Positions 21,801 to 34,755 are shown, numbered from the stretch's first letter. The stretch is 64,000 nt of DNA from Cylicocyclus nassatus (GCA_958299035.1 CATQJL010000001.1:31793554-31857553); one strand, 5' to 3'. The notes: generated by a model from the letters alone, not told the origin. Translations and numbers: made by a program.

Positions 21801-24800
21801 GGTGAAAAAATTCTTATCATTTTGTTTATTTATTTATTTCCTTTATTTTCATCTCAATTTCACTTTTGAGAACCTGATTGCTTGAACTAAGTGCAAGTTG
21901 TAACCATAAAGTAGATACGGATCTCTTAGGAAATTTCTCACAATTATAACTTAAATCCCATTAGATGAAGTTCATAAAATTAGTCCACCTGGCATCTATA
22001 AATTTTTTTTACTCAGTACAAATGTTCGATTTTTTCGCGCTTTGCAAAATTGTCCAATTCCAGTCAAGCTTAAAACAAACCTTCTGATAGAAAGTATCAT
22101 TAGAGTAGACTGCATTGAACACATGCAGAATTCCTTGAGGAAGTTCAGCTATAAGAAAGATCGACAGTACGGCTACTAGCATCGGGGTGGTATGATCTCG
22201 AGGCATCCGCTTTTTATTCATTATCTTAAAATAATTGCTTATAGAACAGATATCTTTCCAAAATAATAATAAGGGAAGTCACTGACCTGCGCAAGACTTC
22301 TCCTCCGCATAGATAAATCTTTAATAATTTTCAACAAGGCAATGATTGATACAGTGAGCAAAATGCAGGGAACGACTTTGAACAAGAGGCCGTTTGTCCA
22401 AAATGCTATCTGAAAGAAAGTGTTTTGCAAGAATCTCCTCGAAAAAGACCTTCACAAATCGAGGTTTCCACTCATGGGTAACATTTAATTCGATTTTACT
22501 ATTCAGAATTAGTTCAATTAAATCGAGCTGATTGATTTTGTGTAAAACGAACCTTCAAAGTTCGACAGTCCATTTCTGATGATGGCCTCACGTTATATAT
22601 CTTTTGAGTTGATGCATTCGAAGGAATTTCTACAGAACTATCAGCATCCCAAATCTCGTCGGTTTCTATAGACTTGAGGCAAGGTAGATATAGTTCGGCT
22701 TCCATTTCTACAATCTGAAATGTACAGACGAGATTTTTGGAATGAGCTGAATACAGAACAAGCAGCATAAATTAGTGTAGATTCTAACTTTGTGTAAAAT
22801 TTAGGAAAGGGTCTTTGCAGATTGAGACAAAAGGAATTAGAAATTACTAGTTTGTGCTTGGACAAGAAAATTCATTTAATTTTTCAGTTTATTATTGTTC
22901 TATCAAGCCGATTACAATCAGAACGACAGAATGGCCTTTTTATGACCAAATTTGTGATTCTGGATGTTGAGCATCCTTCATCTTTCGATTTCCGAAATGC
23001 ATAGTGTCTAGTTGGCCTTGCTATAAATAACATGCAAAAGCAATCTAATGCTCTCGCTGACATTTTTATTTTGTTTTCGGAGAAAATGAAAGTATTCAAC
23101 GATGACAATGATGCGGAGACGTTCGCATATTCATAAAATTTGTTTATTAATGTCGCAGAAATTTTAATCACGATTATAAATCGTAAAAAATAATAACCAT
23201 CATTTTGATAAACGCAGATCCTAAAGTCCTTTCCTGTAAGAGGAAAGTTTTGTTTTTTTTCTATTCCCATATAATGGAAAAAATAGAGAAGGGCTACAGC
23301 ATTTCTACTCTTCTAAAATGGATGGACGACTCCCTTTATTTCTTTTTATTTTTTCTACATTTTTTACAGCCTCTGACGGGATAGGTACCGCTCAAGGTGA
23401 ATAGCAAACGAGGAATTCGTTTCTCTTCATTGGCTGTTAACACGTACGCACAGGTAGGTCCTGTCGGCCTGGGCGGCGATAAATCTGCGGCGTAGTCGCC
23501 GCTGCTAAGGAATTTCTTTCAACATGGGGTAAATTGATACAGGCAGCATTTTAACATTTACATTTCGGCAAATTCATGGAAAATAAAAGCATTTAAGTTT
23601 TTCTAGTTCATCTTCAGCACTTATAGCAGAATAAATTTCAATAAATTCTAGAAACTTACCTCAAATGTCATAAAATTTGGAATATTTACTATAGCCACGA
23701 CTATAAGTGTCACAAGTGCAATAAAACAGGTTGCTCGGGCAGTGATTTGTTCCGATGGTCCAGCCGTTGCACGTTTTATAGTGTAGACACGTATTTGTGC
23801 GAGCAAAACCTATAAGAAAAAACCGCTTTCTTAAGATAAGTGGAAAACTCAACTTACCGTGAGCCAAATGCTAGTCGCATGCAGAATTACAGTACTCTGT
23901 GAATGAGCAAAAAGAAAATATGCCCACATCCTATTATAATCATCTGGATCACATCTGAAATATCTTTTTTGTTAATATTTGAAGTTATTGAAAATTAAAA
24001 ATATATGAAGATATTTGAAAATTCACGAAAATGGTACATATTTTTTCCAAAATTTGTTCTTCGAGACGTTAGAATGATCCGTAAGTCTTGAACCAAATAA
24101 AACTAAAGATCCACCAGATGTCAAAACAACGTATCAAGCTATATGTCATATTTTTGAAACCTACAATAAGTTATTCAAAACACAATCGAAATATCGAGTT
24201 TGAAAACTCGAGAATATTTGCTGTCAAGAAAAAACTTAATCAATATTTTTCACAGTAAGAATAAGTCATAAAACCAGTCTAAGAATAAAATTGGGATTTT
24301 GTTGACCTTTTGAATAAAAATCAATAAAAGAGGTAAAGTGTTTCTTTCAATCAACTGATATCAGCGTGATATGGAAAAGCGGATTCCTTTCAAAATCCTC
24401 AAAAAACGTATAATTTTGTGCAATCTATAATAAATTGAGCAAATTTGTTGAAAGGACAAATAGTTGCAATTTTTCAAAAATTTTGGTTGGTACTAAATTT
24501 ACGGATCGCTCTAATAGAATGCATGCAAACTGTACTAAATTTTTAGTGAGAAATGAGAGAGTTTTAAGATAAAAGTTTTTCCTTCCGGTAGCTAAGATCG
24601 ATTTTTGGCAGAGTCCACATAACTTTAGAGATTTGCATGCGTCATTTTCACCATAAATTTTCCTGATTTTTTGAACTTTCTGAGTTGTGTTTTTTGTATC
24701 TAGCAGATGTACATCAAATAGAACAAAAGCCTAAGCTTGAAGGGAAATTTTTTGAAAAAATTCTCACTTTGGATATTCATTAATAATTTATCTCTGAGTT

Positions 24801-25176
24801 TCGAATTTTGAAATGCTATCACCTCACCTGAAACTAGATGATATGAGAAAATGTGAGACAAATATGAGGACCGACATCATCACAAGCATATCACAGATAG
24901 CAACAGCGCAAAGAATCGCGTTAATAGGAGACAACATCGACGGTCGGGTCAAAACCACGATTGTTACGGCATTCATTGCTGTGCCTGCAAAGATTTTTCC
25001 TTTCCAAAAGCCTAAAAGAATTGTTTTCCCGAGGGGAAGATTTGTTTACCTGCAAGACATAAAGCCACAGCTACATAGGGATGAAGTTGTGCGTAAACTC
25101 CGTTGAGCGCGGCCACCGCATCCACCAGCCATTCGGAGTCCGTCAATGGTACGGTACCCATCACACATGTGTCCAT
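18827..25176 (-). CDS. DMSR/FMRFamide-type neuropeptide GPCR (Srw-like), 13-exon model
   Basis: Model on the minus strand: 25176-25050, 24984-24828, 23954-23858, 23809-23660, 22714-22553, 22409-22287, 22224-22081, 21377-21232, 21172-21079, 21023-20915, 19667-19572, 19419-19271, 18949-18827; GT-AG throughout, phases consistent, 558 residues. An in-frame stop just before the ATG fixes the start. Exons 1-8 carry seven membrane segments: TM1 with N47, then TRPSMLSPINAIL and TM2 with D74; C96 before TM3; a TM3 exon ending ILHATSIWLT; an AQIR motif (R134) in place of DRY; TM4 about 151-177; a 54-residue exon for extracellular loop 2 with an NAS glycosylation site; TM5 FWTNGLLFKVVPC; TM6 with FLIAELPQGIL; TM7 GDLMDLLSLLNSAVNF then IYCAMSRKFR. 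These are hallmarks of the nematode DMSR/FMRFamide-like peptide receptor group. Exons 1-8 are secure; exons 9-13 (a Ser/Arg-rich tail) are inferred from phase and splice sites, and an alternative stop lies at 20907-20909. Ligand unknown. Confidence 0.85.
20146..20472. mobile_element. hAT-type MITE, second copy, inside a GPCR intron
   Basis: It is related to 16043-16385 (shared GACAAAATTTTTTTCGGATG-like, GAAGGTGCGTGGCG and TTTCGCGACCCATTCTC). It is flanked by an exact 8-bp duplication CTATCTAG (20138-20145 and 20473-20480). The termini are more degraded. In the long-tail receptor model it lies in the intron between exons 10 and 11. Confidence 0.8.
24069..24514. mobile_element. Inverted-repeat element with GATCCGTAA ends
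   Basis: The left end TTAGAATGATCCGTAAG and the right end (inverse) TTAGAGCGATCCGTAAAT are followed by ACCAA on both sides. The interior is non-coding, about 446 bp, and lies in the GPCR intron between exons 2 and 3. The termini resemble Tc1/mariner types, but no clean TA duplication is visible on the left. Confidence 0.5.
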
Positions 25177-25240
25177 CGGAGCGTGAAACCCGTGAACAGG
25201 TCACACGTTAGGCGGAAAGGACCCGAAATGATCTGAAAAT
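25177..25240 (-). promoter_or_regulatory. Possible trans-splice acceptor and 5' UTR of the GPCR gene
   Basis: On the minus strand, ATTTTCAG ends at 25233, 57 nt before the receptor ATG at 25176. An in-frame TGA (25203-25201) separates the two, so the reading frame does not extend upstream. This fits a spliced-leader acceptor with a short 5' UTR. Confidence 0.4.
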
Positions 25241-26811
25241 GTGCTGGGCCATTTTTTTCATAAATGCAACGGAAGCACGCGCAAAAAGAGAGAATGGGAA
25301 GTCGTAGAGTTTTGTAAAATGTGGAACGACAGACTGATTTACTCTACAAAGATGAGAAAAATTGAGAAAATGCTATCATGGATTTAGGGGAATAACAAGG
25401 CACGAATTTTTTCTGGAGGGGAGGGGACGAAAATGTCCGAATAAGGAAGTTCGGTGTCCCGATGAAAATTTTTTGGTATGCTTTCCAAATTTTGGCGAGC
25501 ATGCTGGTTAACGCAGCATCAAGCGAATAAAATTTTTTGTATGTAGAGATTGTAAGGTCAGAATAAAATTCTCCTATGATGACTTCTTTGTAAATTGTTC
25601 ATTTTCATTTTTATTCTTACAAGAAGCATGTGAGCAACGTTTTAATTTGTGAGGGAGATGTAGAGCGTTCCCCAGAACAGAACGGTATTTCGAGAAAAAT
25701 CCGCCGTGCAAATTTTGAGAAGATCGCAGAAGAATTTATCCAAGAGTGATTACAATGCAGAAATTCTATCTCTGTTTGAAAAAGTGACTTTGTGAGCCAG
25801 CAGTGTAATGTTCGATTGCATGAGCATTCAAATCTGCAAGTTCGGACCATAGGAGCACGAAAAATTGGGATAGGTGAACATTCTTATGCATTATTTCCAA
25901 AAAGATTCAGAAGCTTCGAAATTTTGGAAATTTACTAAAATTTACTTGGCAAAGGAAGCCGGCAGAGTCCTGCTAGACTAGTGAGCAGTGCACATGTGCT
26001 CATTTAATGGAACTATAATATTTCAGACAAATCGCTTAATCTAAACGAGATGGAAGTTGGAAGGATGAAACGAGCATTTTTTGTTCATTTCATGGTCTGA
26101 GGACTCGAAACGAGTTTGTGAAAAAACGATCGTCTCTGGGTCGTAATGTGAACAGACTGGATGTTTCAAAAGCACAAGTTCAAAGAAACGAAAACCTTGT
26201 AAATAATCACAGATAGCTGTCTTTATGACGAAGAAAGCACACTTGACTTTACGAATATCGGATATCCAAGCGAAAGAATGCGAAAGACGTTAAGAGAACT
26301 GAAATGCTATTCTTATAAAAAGTGAGGATTGCGTCATTCATGGGCTCACATATCAAACTTTGTCCATTCTGTGAGTATAGAAACGTGTGGGCGTATATAA
26401 ATTTGAGGGCGCAATTAAGTTTATAGCAGTATTATTTGCTTAATGTAAAAAAGAAAACAAGAAAAACTGAGATACTATCAGTTCTAGGAGTGAATTACAG
26501 TTTTTAGAAATTGTTTGCAGAGGTCGCATGATCAGAGCCCAGCACGAGATGGCAAATGAGAATTTAAAAAAACAAAGTCGCCGATTGCAGTAAATTGCGA
26601 GATAGTGTTGTAGTGTTTGTAAAAGATCTTCCAATTATCTGCGACGAAAAAAGGAGATTAAAGTGAAGAAAAGGCAGGAATAAGTCAATGTTTAGACAGC
26701 GAAAAAAAAAGACTACTTTTATATCATCAAGAGCCGTAACAAAGCAAAATAGGGGAAGAAACCTAGAACCAAGGAGATATAGGAAACACTGATATACTGG
26801 GCAGAAGAATT

Positions 26812-27018
26812 TTATTGCACGAAGTATCCCGAAACTGCCGTTTCTTCATTAAAGTCTGGAGAAGCTGGACCGGTTAAATTCATTCCGGCCGTTAGTTCAT
26901 TTTTCAACTTCAAAATATGTTCAAAACTTCTTTCCCAACGGCGCTCTGCAGATGCGGAAAGCATATTGGAACCAGCGCCCAAAGCTATCACTAAGGGTAT
27001 GCAGCTTGTAGGGATCGG
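26812..27018 (-). CDS. Candidate C-terminal exon, unknown product
   Basis: A frame of 68 codons plus a stop, from about 27018 to TAA 26814-26812, reads as ordinary protein (SNMLSASAERRWERSFEHIL, then KLKNELTAGMNLTGP). AATAAA overlaps the stop (26816-26811). An upstream frame on the same strand (27291-27019) starts with a possible signal peptide (FILAVTLCTCTTFSICA) and could be joined by a small intron. Against it, the plus strand is also open across about 26782-27130, in a frame that shares wobble positions. Which strand is coding, if either, is unresolved. Confidence 0.25.
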   Translation of the reverse strand, partial: PIPTSCIPLVIALGAGSNMLSASAERRWERSFEHILKLKNELTAGMNLTGPASPDFNEETAVSGYFVQ

Positions 27019-27291
27019 CTACTTCGTGACCCTCCCTTGTAAGTCAGAAAAGTTATATACATCGCCCACATCTCTGCCAATTTGTGTAATTGCAGAACTT
27101 TTGGCAGGAGCAAGCCAAAGGCTCGAATAATTTAACATTATCACAGGAACGGTACGAAAAAGCAAAAAGGAGAAAAATCGACGATTGTATGAATTAGAAA
27201 AAGGAGCACGATATGTTCTGAGCGACTTTTCCGCGCAAATAGAAAAGGTTGTGCAAGTGCACAATGTGACTGCTAAAATGAAATCGATCAT
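27019..27291 (-). CDS. Candidate small secreted-protein frame or first exon
   Basis: 90 codons from ATG 27291 to TAG 27019. Residues 4-20 are hydrophobic and end in an Ala-containing site, as in a signal peptide. It abuts the candidate exon at 26812-27018. A donor-like GTATAT near 27062 could splice it to that exon. No family is recognised. Confidence 0.18.
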   Translation of the reverse strand: MIDFILAVTLCTCTTFSICAEKSLRTYRAPFSNSYNRRFFSFLLFRTVPVIMLNYSSLWLAPAKSSAITQIGRDVGDVYNFSDLQGRVTK

Positions 27292-27397
27292 ACATGGGGT
27301 GTGATATTCTGTCTAAACAGCTGTATACTCAAACATATGTTAAGGGAAACTAAGAGATGTATAGGTCGTTTGTGAAATCGTGACGACGGATTTGACT

Positions 27398-27610
27398 GCG
27401 GTCTTTGCGCCCACGGGAGCAGGAAACACTCATACAAAACGGCATCACCTCACCGTTCAGCTCAGTCTCTTTTAATTTCAAAATTCTACCATACGTAAGC
27501 AGAAAAAGCCATTCGGGTAGAGATAAAAACCTGAAAAATGCGGGAGGCGAGTGCGTGTCGCGCGCGGTCGCACCATCGTCACGATTTTACGAATGCCCTC
27601 AACTGAAGCG
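27398..27610 (+). repeat. Dispersed repeat, copy 1 (partner at 54645-54862)
   Basis: CTGCGGTCTTTGCGCCC through TCGTCACGATTTTACGAATGCCC aligns with the minus strand of 54862-54645. The longest shared block is CGTTCAGCTCAGTC. One frame stays open in both copies (27405-27689 here), with conserved RAVAPSSR, but the opposite frame is also conserved, so coding status is unclear. Confidence 0.5.
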
Positions 27611-27997
27611 CGCGATAGAATTTTTCATTCAAATTGATGCTGAAACGTTTTCGAAAATGCTGCAAAATGCCAAAAATCTGGTACGCTGAAAACTTTTACA
27701 AACGAAAATCTTGTTGTAAAGCCGACAAACAGCTTTTCTCGATCGAATGCGTAGGTTTCAATGAGACGAAGGGTGGAAGAGGGGGTTAGTGAGACCACAT
27801 GCAAATGTTGTTCTAGCACGCATGTTGACGTGATTATGCAGACGTCGTCGGGTTGTACATCAGATGTGATGAGAGCAACTCGGCCCGAGGAGGACAACTC
27901 GTCTGTGCCACCCGCTCTCTCTCATTTCCAGATCGAGAGATGTGAACAGCAGCATGCAAATCTTGTTATGTGCTGAACTACTATCCGGGCCATACTA

Positions 27998-28038
27998 GAC
28001 ACGAGATCTTATGGGGGCAGACACGAGATCTTATGGGG
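27998..28038 (+). repeat. Two-unit tandem repeat
   Basis: GACACGAGATCTTATGGGG occurs twice with a 22-bp period. Confidence 0.7.
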
Positions 28039-28798
28039 CCGAAAAACAAGTCAAGTCAAAGGCACATAGGGAATCAGGACAGATCTCTGCGGTTTGAAGT
28101 TCTTCCCATAGACCACCGCAAAAGCAATTTGCTGTCTTTGATGAGTTGGTACAGACGCACCACGGCATAAATCTTCTTGAAAAAAGGGCGCTAAAGGTGA
28201 CGGATGAGAAGAAGCGGTGGTAACTATGGGTGAATTTATTATGCAAAAACTATCTGGAAGGATTAAACTAAGTCAATCTTCAAGCAAGGCTCAGAATCGT
28301 TTGTGGCCGAGAAATGAACTCCGATCCACACCCTTCTTCCTCCCATACTCGGGTGCTGACCAATTTATACGTAAGCTGCCCCGTTCGTAGAGAGGTTGGA
28401 GTCGATTTTTTCAGCGATGAAAAAAAGCAAGTTGTTGTTTAGGCGATGGCTTGGCTGAGGTTTCTTGATGATATTCTCAAAAATTTTAGGTACCGGTGCC
28501 CAGAATCGCTTTTTATTAGAGCTAGAAAACATAGAGGATGTGCTTGATAACAATGAAATTTGAAAAGTACAATTGAGCTATGGCCGTAGCAGTTTTTTCA
28601 TAACCATAAGATCGTTGAGAAAATGGCATAATCCCGTCGCATTGCCAAGGTTTTGTGCCCCATATAAGAGATGTGTAGGATTTCAAGACAGGACCACGTT
28701 TCTACTGGTTACTGGTTACTCTCTACTGGTTTCTACTCAGCTCTCCAATTTTTCCATTCGCGAAATGACAGTGCTTTGTGCGCGTCGATGTGGTGTAA

Positions 28799-29001
28799 GG
28801 CCCCGGACAGACTTCACGCGATTTGGTCGTCGCGACTGAATCGCGACGAGACAACTGTTACAGTATCATTCCATGCCGATCAGCTTGCATTTCGGTTGTG
28901 ATACTTTTCCAGCCTGAAATTTTTGAATGTGAAATGAAAATGAATGGAAATGTCGGCGATTGAGTCGCGACGATCAAATCGCGTGAAGTCTGTCCGGGGC
29001 C
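28799..29001. mobile_element. Harbinger-like MITE, TAA target duplication
   Basis: It runs from GGCCCCGGACAGACTTCACG to the inverse GTGAAGTCTGTCCGGGGCC, flanked by TAA on each side (28796-28798 and 29002-29004). Inner GTCGCGACTGAATCGCGACG repeats lie in both arms. A 3-bp TAA target site fits the PIF/Harbinger superfamily. Confidence 0.7.
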
Positions 29002-32000
29002 TAAAAACGCTGTGTTGAACGCGAGACTTCGCTGTGCAATTGCACACAAACCTACCAGATCAGTACAATACTACAAAGTTAACTAAACTTCGATATGCAA
29101 ATGTGCAAATGTCTTCTAGCACAATATTGGCAAATACTTTCTCACTGAATAATCACGAGAGTACAAAAACTGCCTAGAAAAAGACAGTAGTAAAGTAATG
29201 ATAAAAAGTAAGTGTGCCTTTGTTTCAAGACATACGGGTCGGTGTGCAATCCGACTTCATCACTCCAGAAAAGCACCAGTAATGGCCTTCAGTCTCTTAA
29301 TACAACGATGAGAGTGAAAGCTGTAATTTTTGCTTTTCTGCTGCAATAATTGTTTCTTCAAAACGGGCAGCCATAGATGATTACCAGTCGTAAGGCACAC
29401 AAAAGAGACATTCAATCATAAAAGAACAGCCACCGTTATTATTTGAGGAAGTGGGACCATATCTTTTTATGCTAAAGGCTTATTTAGAAGTGTATGGGCT
29501 AACCGGCATTATTTGAAGCGGTAGGACCACATATTTTTGTAATAAAGATATTCTCGTTTAAAAAATATATGACTTAGATTACGATCCAAAGAGGTAAAGA
29601 GCAGTAATATAGGAAAGGAGTATGAAGGAAGCTCAAAAATGATCGCTTTCAGCTACAAGAGCGTACTTCATCGACAGTAAGTGACATGGGTAACTGAACC
29701 TTTGGTAACATTTACACATTACGAACAAAAGGGGAGGGCAAGTGATTTTTTAACTTATAAACAGATTAAGTAGTCTTTAGGAAATGGCGGGAAAACAAAT
29801 TAGCTTTGCAAAAAGTTTTATCGGGCTTAGAAACTCGCTGATAAGTTGGGAAGCATCCCAAAAAGTTTTCTAGAAAGTGTAGTCTTATGCCCCTCATGTG
29901 AAAAAACTCGCCTTCCTTCTCTGGGCGCACAAAATCTCTACCTCCCATCATTTTATGAGTAGTGTAGAACTGCAAAGGACGAACTAGTCAGAACCAGAGA
30001 CTCAAATCCCTTTAAGAACAAGAACAAGGAAAGAATTAGGGTCTCAAAGCCAGCAATTTTTCAAACGTGCAAACATCACCACTGCTGCAACGCCTATGAT
30101 GTTGATTGTTGTTGGTGTTTATTTATTACTTTCATCTCGATGCTGCCATTACCATTCCATTACATTCTACTATTTATGGGCAACGATGGTTCGATGGGAG
30201 CATGGATGAACACCAAAACCTGGCTCACAGCGCAGAAAATTTTTTTGGGAAATTTATCAAAAGGAAAAGTGGAGATGAGAGTGCAGGTCAAGGGGGGGGG
30301 GGGGCAATCCATGATTGGATTGCGAGATCTTAAAAATTAGTGCATGTAAATCAAGATCTTATGCGGTTAGCTTGTTTTCATTTTTCAACAATCAACATTT
30401 CATAATCTAAAAAAAATCTTTCATATCCATATGGGCACTTTCAACAGTTTGACAACGCTTGACAGATAAAATCATTCGAATCGATAAATCAATAAACGGA
30501 AAAGTTATAAATAGTCATAACAGACTTTGGAACGATGCGCACTCATTGCGTATTGTAGTTGCCAAAAAAGACTTGGAAATTTTTTTTATTCTATCCTTTT
30601 TCAAGAACAGCTTTAAAGACAGCGTAATTCTGTATTTGAAGTTTTCGTGTGTAGAAAAAAAACTGAGCAATTTTGCAGAGCAATAGCATAAAATGCCATT
30701 ATAGGCGCTCAAAATCAAGCTCTAAAAACTTGATGAATTTGAGATATATGCATTTACTACCAAAATTTTCCACAAAAATTTCATGTCTCAGACTCCTTCC
30801 AGTCCATAAAGATTACAGCAATAGAAAGTTCTCATAAACTTCTTTATGATAAATGAAGCGCATCAATCACTCAAAAAATAAACATTGGTCCAGACGAGAT
30901 CGTAGAGACCATGATGGACCACACTTGTCTTCCTCAACTCGTAGCTATATTGGATAAGAGTGGTTTGAGAAAAAAAGAAAATGAGAATTCAGCGTTGGAA
31001 TAGTTTGACGTTGATTGAGTAGCCCTCAGCATTGGCATGGTTATTGAATTTCGATAGCAGAGCCAGCTACAAGCAAACGATGGAAGTGAAAATAAATTGA
31101 AAATAAAAAAAATTTTTCTAATATAAATTTTAAAAAACTGAAAATCTGAAATTTTTCTTATTAAAATAAACTTTTTCTTACATGCAGTACGCACTGATAA
31201 AAAGCGATAAGTTATAGCCGCACTGTTTTTTATATCACAAAAATTTTTTTCTACTGCAAAGGGGTATGACCAAAGCGAAGCTCAACAGCTGCATTGATAA
31301 CTATGGGGAAGAGGAAATAGCTGTTTACTATCTTTGACCATTGCCATACTCGGTAATTTGCACATTTCTTGACGTAATCACATTTGTGTGCTCATCCCTA
31401 TATATCTGTGTTATGAATGATTCATTTACAATGAGATTCATCTTTGATATAACATCATTTCCTCAATGTAATATTTGCTGGCAAATCTTAGGTCTATAGT
31501 GCAACTGCACCAAAACTCAATTTTGGAGTAGCGAACTTAGATTTGGTAGAATCACATATGATCAGCCGCAAGCCAAATATGATTCTCAAGTATAAAAGGC
31601 TGTGGATTTGATTCACTTTCAGTGAGGGTGGAATTTTAGTGAGGGTGGAATTTGATGGGGATGGAGGGGATGTGATAGGAAAGATGCGCCTCTTCGAATT
31701 TTTTTTCTTTAAGCTTCTTTACTTCTCTCATATGAAAAAGTGTAATCCTGTGAGAAGGGAAAGTGGCGTCAGAGATGACGCGATAGTTTTTTTTTTCTCA
31801 AAAAGTATGCAAAGCTTCTTAACTTTCTAGTGAGTTGTTAAAAATATTTCGATTATCACGAGCTTGTTATTCAACAAATTACTGCCAAATTTCATCACAA
31901 ATAGACTATAAATTCAGCGTTTTTATCGGAACAAGTGGATTGGGTTGTGGTGGCCATCTGTCAAATTCATGAAAGATCTCAACCGAAGGTATTAGATGCC

Positions 32001-33805
32001 CTCCAGATCTTATTTGCTGTGAATTTTTCAAAATTTACCTTTTTTTGATGACAGAATATTGCATCAACCTAAAGATTCGTTAGAGAACACTTTAAAAAGT
32101 CCTCTTTTACAAATCAATATTGAAAAAAGGAATGGGAAGCCATTTTTATCCAAAGAGAATTTGATCTTTTGATTTTCCGCTAAAATGAAAACGAATTGAA
32201 ACTGCCAGTAGTTCTTATTATTTGACCCTTCAGTAGTTCAAAAATAAAAAACAAGAAGACAAAGTTAGTGGAATTATGTATGTTTTGATTTAGCTTGTAC
32301 CGACGTGAGATAATAATTCAATTCTGCTTAGAGCTTTCAAAAAAGCGTTACAAAGAAAACTGTAGGAAAATTTTTAAACGGACCTGTGGGGCCCTTAAGG
32401 TGATTTGCTCTAAAGATATTTTCAAAAAATACAAGTTTCATACATGAAATTTTCGTATGATATTTGGTGACAATTGGAGCTTACATCATTTAATCTAAGA
32501 ATATGAGATCAATGCTTGCTAAAGGGTGTTGACTATAGAAGTTGTGTCAGGTTGATCCGTAAATCTTGCATCAGTTTTTATATCGAAAAAGTCTTTTCAA
32601 TGTTTGAAAGAACGTTAACTTGTGCTAAAAACTTTTGTAACGTAGATTAGATATTTCACCTGAACGCATAGTAGACCTTTTAAAAACTCGCAAATCATAA
32701 TTCGTAGATTTATTACAGAAACCCTCTCAGTCAAAAATGAAAGCCATGAAACAACGAAACAGTTTCTTGGCCCTTCTCACATTGTTAGTGACGAAACTGA
32801 AATAATAAATGCATTTTCACTGCTATTAATTATGATTTTATAACTTCGTTATATGCTACTCTGGAATCTTGATTGGTGCATGGCTTTGCGTTTCTGAGCT
32901 ACTTTGTGTGAAACAAACCCGTTGCAACTGAAAAATCACGACATTTTGAAAATTTGGTGCAAGATTGTAGACCATATTGGTACATAGGAAGCAGATCGCA
33001 TAAGAGGGTGTCCTAGTGTACTTGTGCTTGTACCCATTATTACTTCCTCATTCACCGGAAACTGTTGCCCTCAGGAATTGTTAGTAATACAAGCGGATGT
33101 AATGGGTGCACTACATAGTGTTCTGTCAAGGGAAAGGGGCACTATGCCATTTGCTAAGCCTATTTATGTATAGTGTGACAGGGTTATTTCACGCCCACTT
33201 CATCAAATTTTCTTCAGATATAATGACAGGTACATGCTACAGATGTACCTTGTCAATCATTTTGATTTTGTCGAATCCTCGACGATAAAACTATGCCGGA
33301 TCTCTCGACTTAGAACTTTTCAGAGTTTTTGCTAGTGGAAAAATGAGCTCTATACAATAAATGTCCAAATAATGGGAATTGAGGAACGTACATGTGACAC
33401 GCTTGTCGAGCCTCATTTCTTTAAATCGCCAACTCTGAATTGACCATATAACTTACTTATTTCAATCTCAAAGTAGTTTTATATCTTAGAGATGTGAGAT
33501 ACTATAAAGTTTAACAAATTCCTTTGTTTCCTAGGCTAAATTGTTGATAGTCATGTAAACTTTTATTCTCATTCATCTTCTCAGACAATTCACCGGACTT
33601 CCGCGAAACAAGCGAAATTTGCAGCGGTTGCACAGGACTTTGTTCACTATGCAAAAGCGGAAACGCCAAAAAAGGGACTTCAGAATTTTCATGTAAGACT
33701 TGTTGCAAACAGGAAATCCCGAAAAATGCCAGCAGTTTGACTTAGCAGTACTTCAGCAGGACTTTAAATGTGTTATCTCTTACGATGTTGTCTCGCCAAC
33801 AACTA
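29002..33805. other. AT-rich, no supported gene
   Basis: Only short frames occur. A possible exon at about 33586-33680 (acceptor TTCTCAG, donor GTAAGA) is open in more than one frame, including a Cys-rich one (ICSGCTGLCSLCKSG). Homopolymer G at 30292 and the element at 32551 are the other features. Confidence 0.45.
32551..32975. mobile_element. Probable second GATCCGTAA-type element
   Basis: TTGATCCGTAAATCTTGCAT at the left resembles the element at 24069. The right side contains the partial inverse GGTGCAAGATTGTAGACCA. It is more diverged, so the boundaries are approximate. Confidence 0.3.
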
Positions 33806-34755
33806 TTAGGTCGTGTAATAAGTTCTGTCCCATTTTTTGTCTTAGCTTTTTCTTGAAAATGTTGATTATATTTGAGATAAAGTGTATATGCTTTTGAAAG
33901 CTCTAAGTCTGCTCTACAGGCTCATATGCATCATTCCCCAGCATAGCAGGAAATTGAAAAAGATTTTTATCATTGAAACAAAAAATCCAAGGAGCCGAAA
34001 AATCAATTTTCGACATCTTTTTTCCCCCAAATTTTTCTCGATTTTTATCGGTAAAACTTATTAAATAAGCTTGGAAAGAACCAAAAGAATCTAATAGACT
34101 TTTACACTTATTCTATCACTGTTTGCGTATGTTTCCCTTCCTTCTACCGGCTGTTCAACGATATTTTTTTCAAAAGTCGGCAAGGCATGACTTTGTCACG
34201 GCGATGTTCGCCGTCTCGCGTACCCAAGCGTGTGGCTTCCAAAATTCGAATTTTGAGTATTTAACCTACGAATTTGATAATTTTGAAGCCATAAAACATC
34301 CCTTCTGTCTTTTCTGGATGATCTGCCTACCGCCTTCCCTCAGTATGCCCCCAGATGATGCCCACCAACGTTGAAAAGGCGTTAGCAAAAAGAATTTTCT
34401 AAAGTCTACAGAAACGATTTTTGGAAAGTTTCAGCACTTTCGAAGAGCAAGAGAAGCTAGAGCATTCTTTGCCTACGTGTAGCAAATTCCTCGAGCTTAT
34501 TCCTAGGCATTCTGACTAATTAGGAGGGCGACCTAACGTAGTTGTCGAAAATGAACTTTTTCCCTGTTTGATTTTTTTTTTGAAATTTGATGCTGTGAAA
34601 CTTTTTCAAGTCATCTGATGTAGAGGACCGAGATGAAGGTTTTAGTAGAAAAGGCTTAGAGCTTTCAAATGCATATAAACAATTTGCAGAACATTGCGAA
34701 AATATCGAGAAAAAATCAAAAGAAAAAATGGGACAGAACTTATTACACAACCTAA
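33806..34755. mobile_element. Mariner-type element, non-coding, TA duplication
   Basis: TTAGGTCGTGTAATAAGTTC at the left and its inverse at the right (GAACTTATTACACAACCTAA) are flanked by TA on both sides. The inner TTTGAAAGCTCTAAG also occurs inverted. The 950-bp interior has no D,D34D-type transposase frame; the frame at 34123-34374 matches nothing I recognise. Confidence 0.75.

Noticed and set aside
34123..34374. Open frame inside the mariner-type element as a transposase remnant
   Set aside because: No D,D34D motif or HPPYSPDLAP-like block could be found in any frame.
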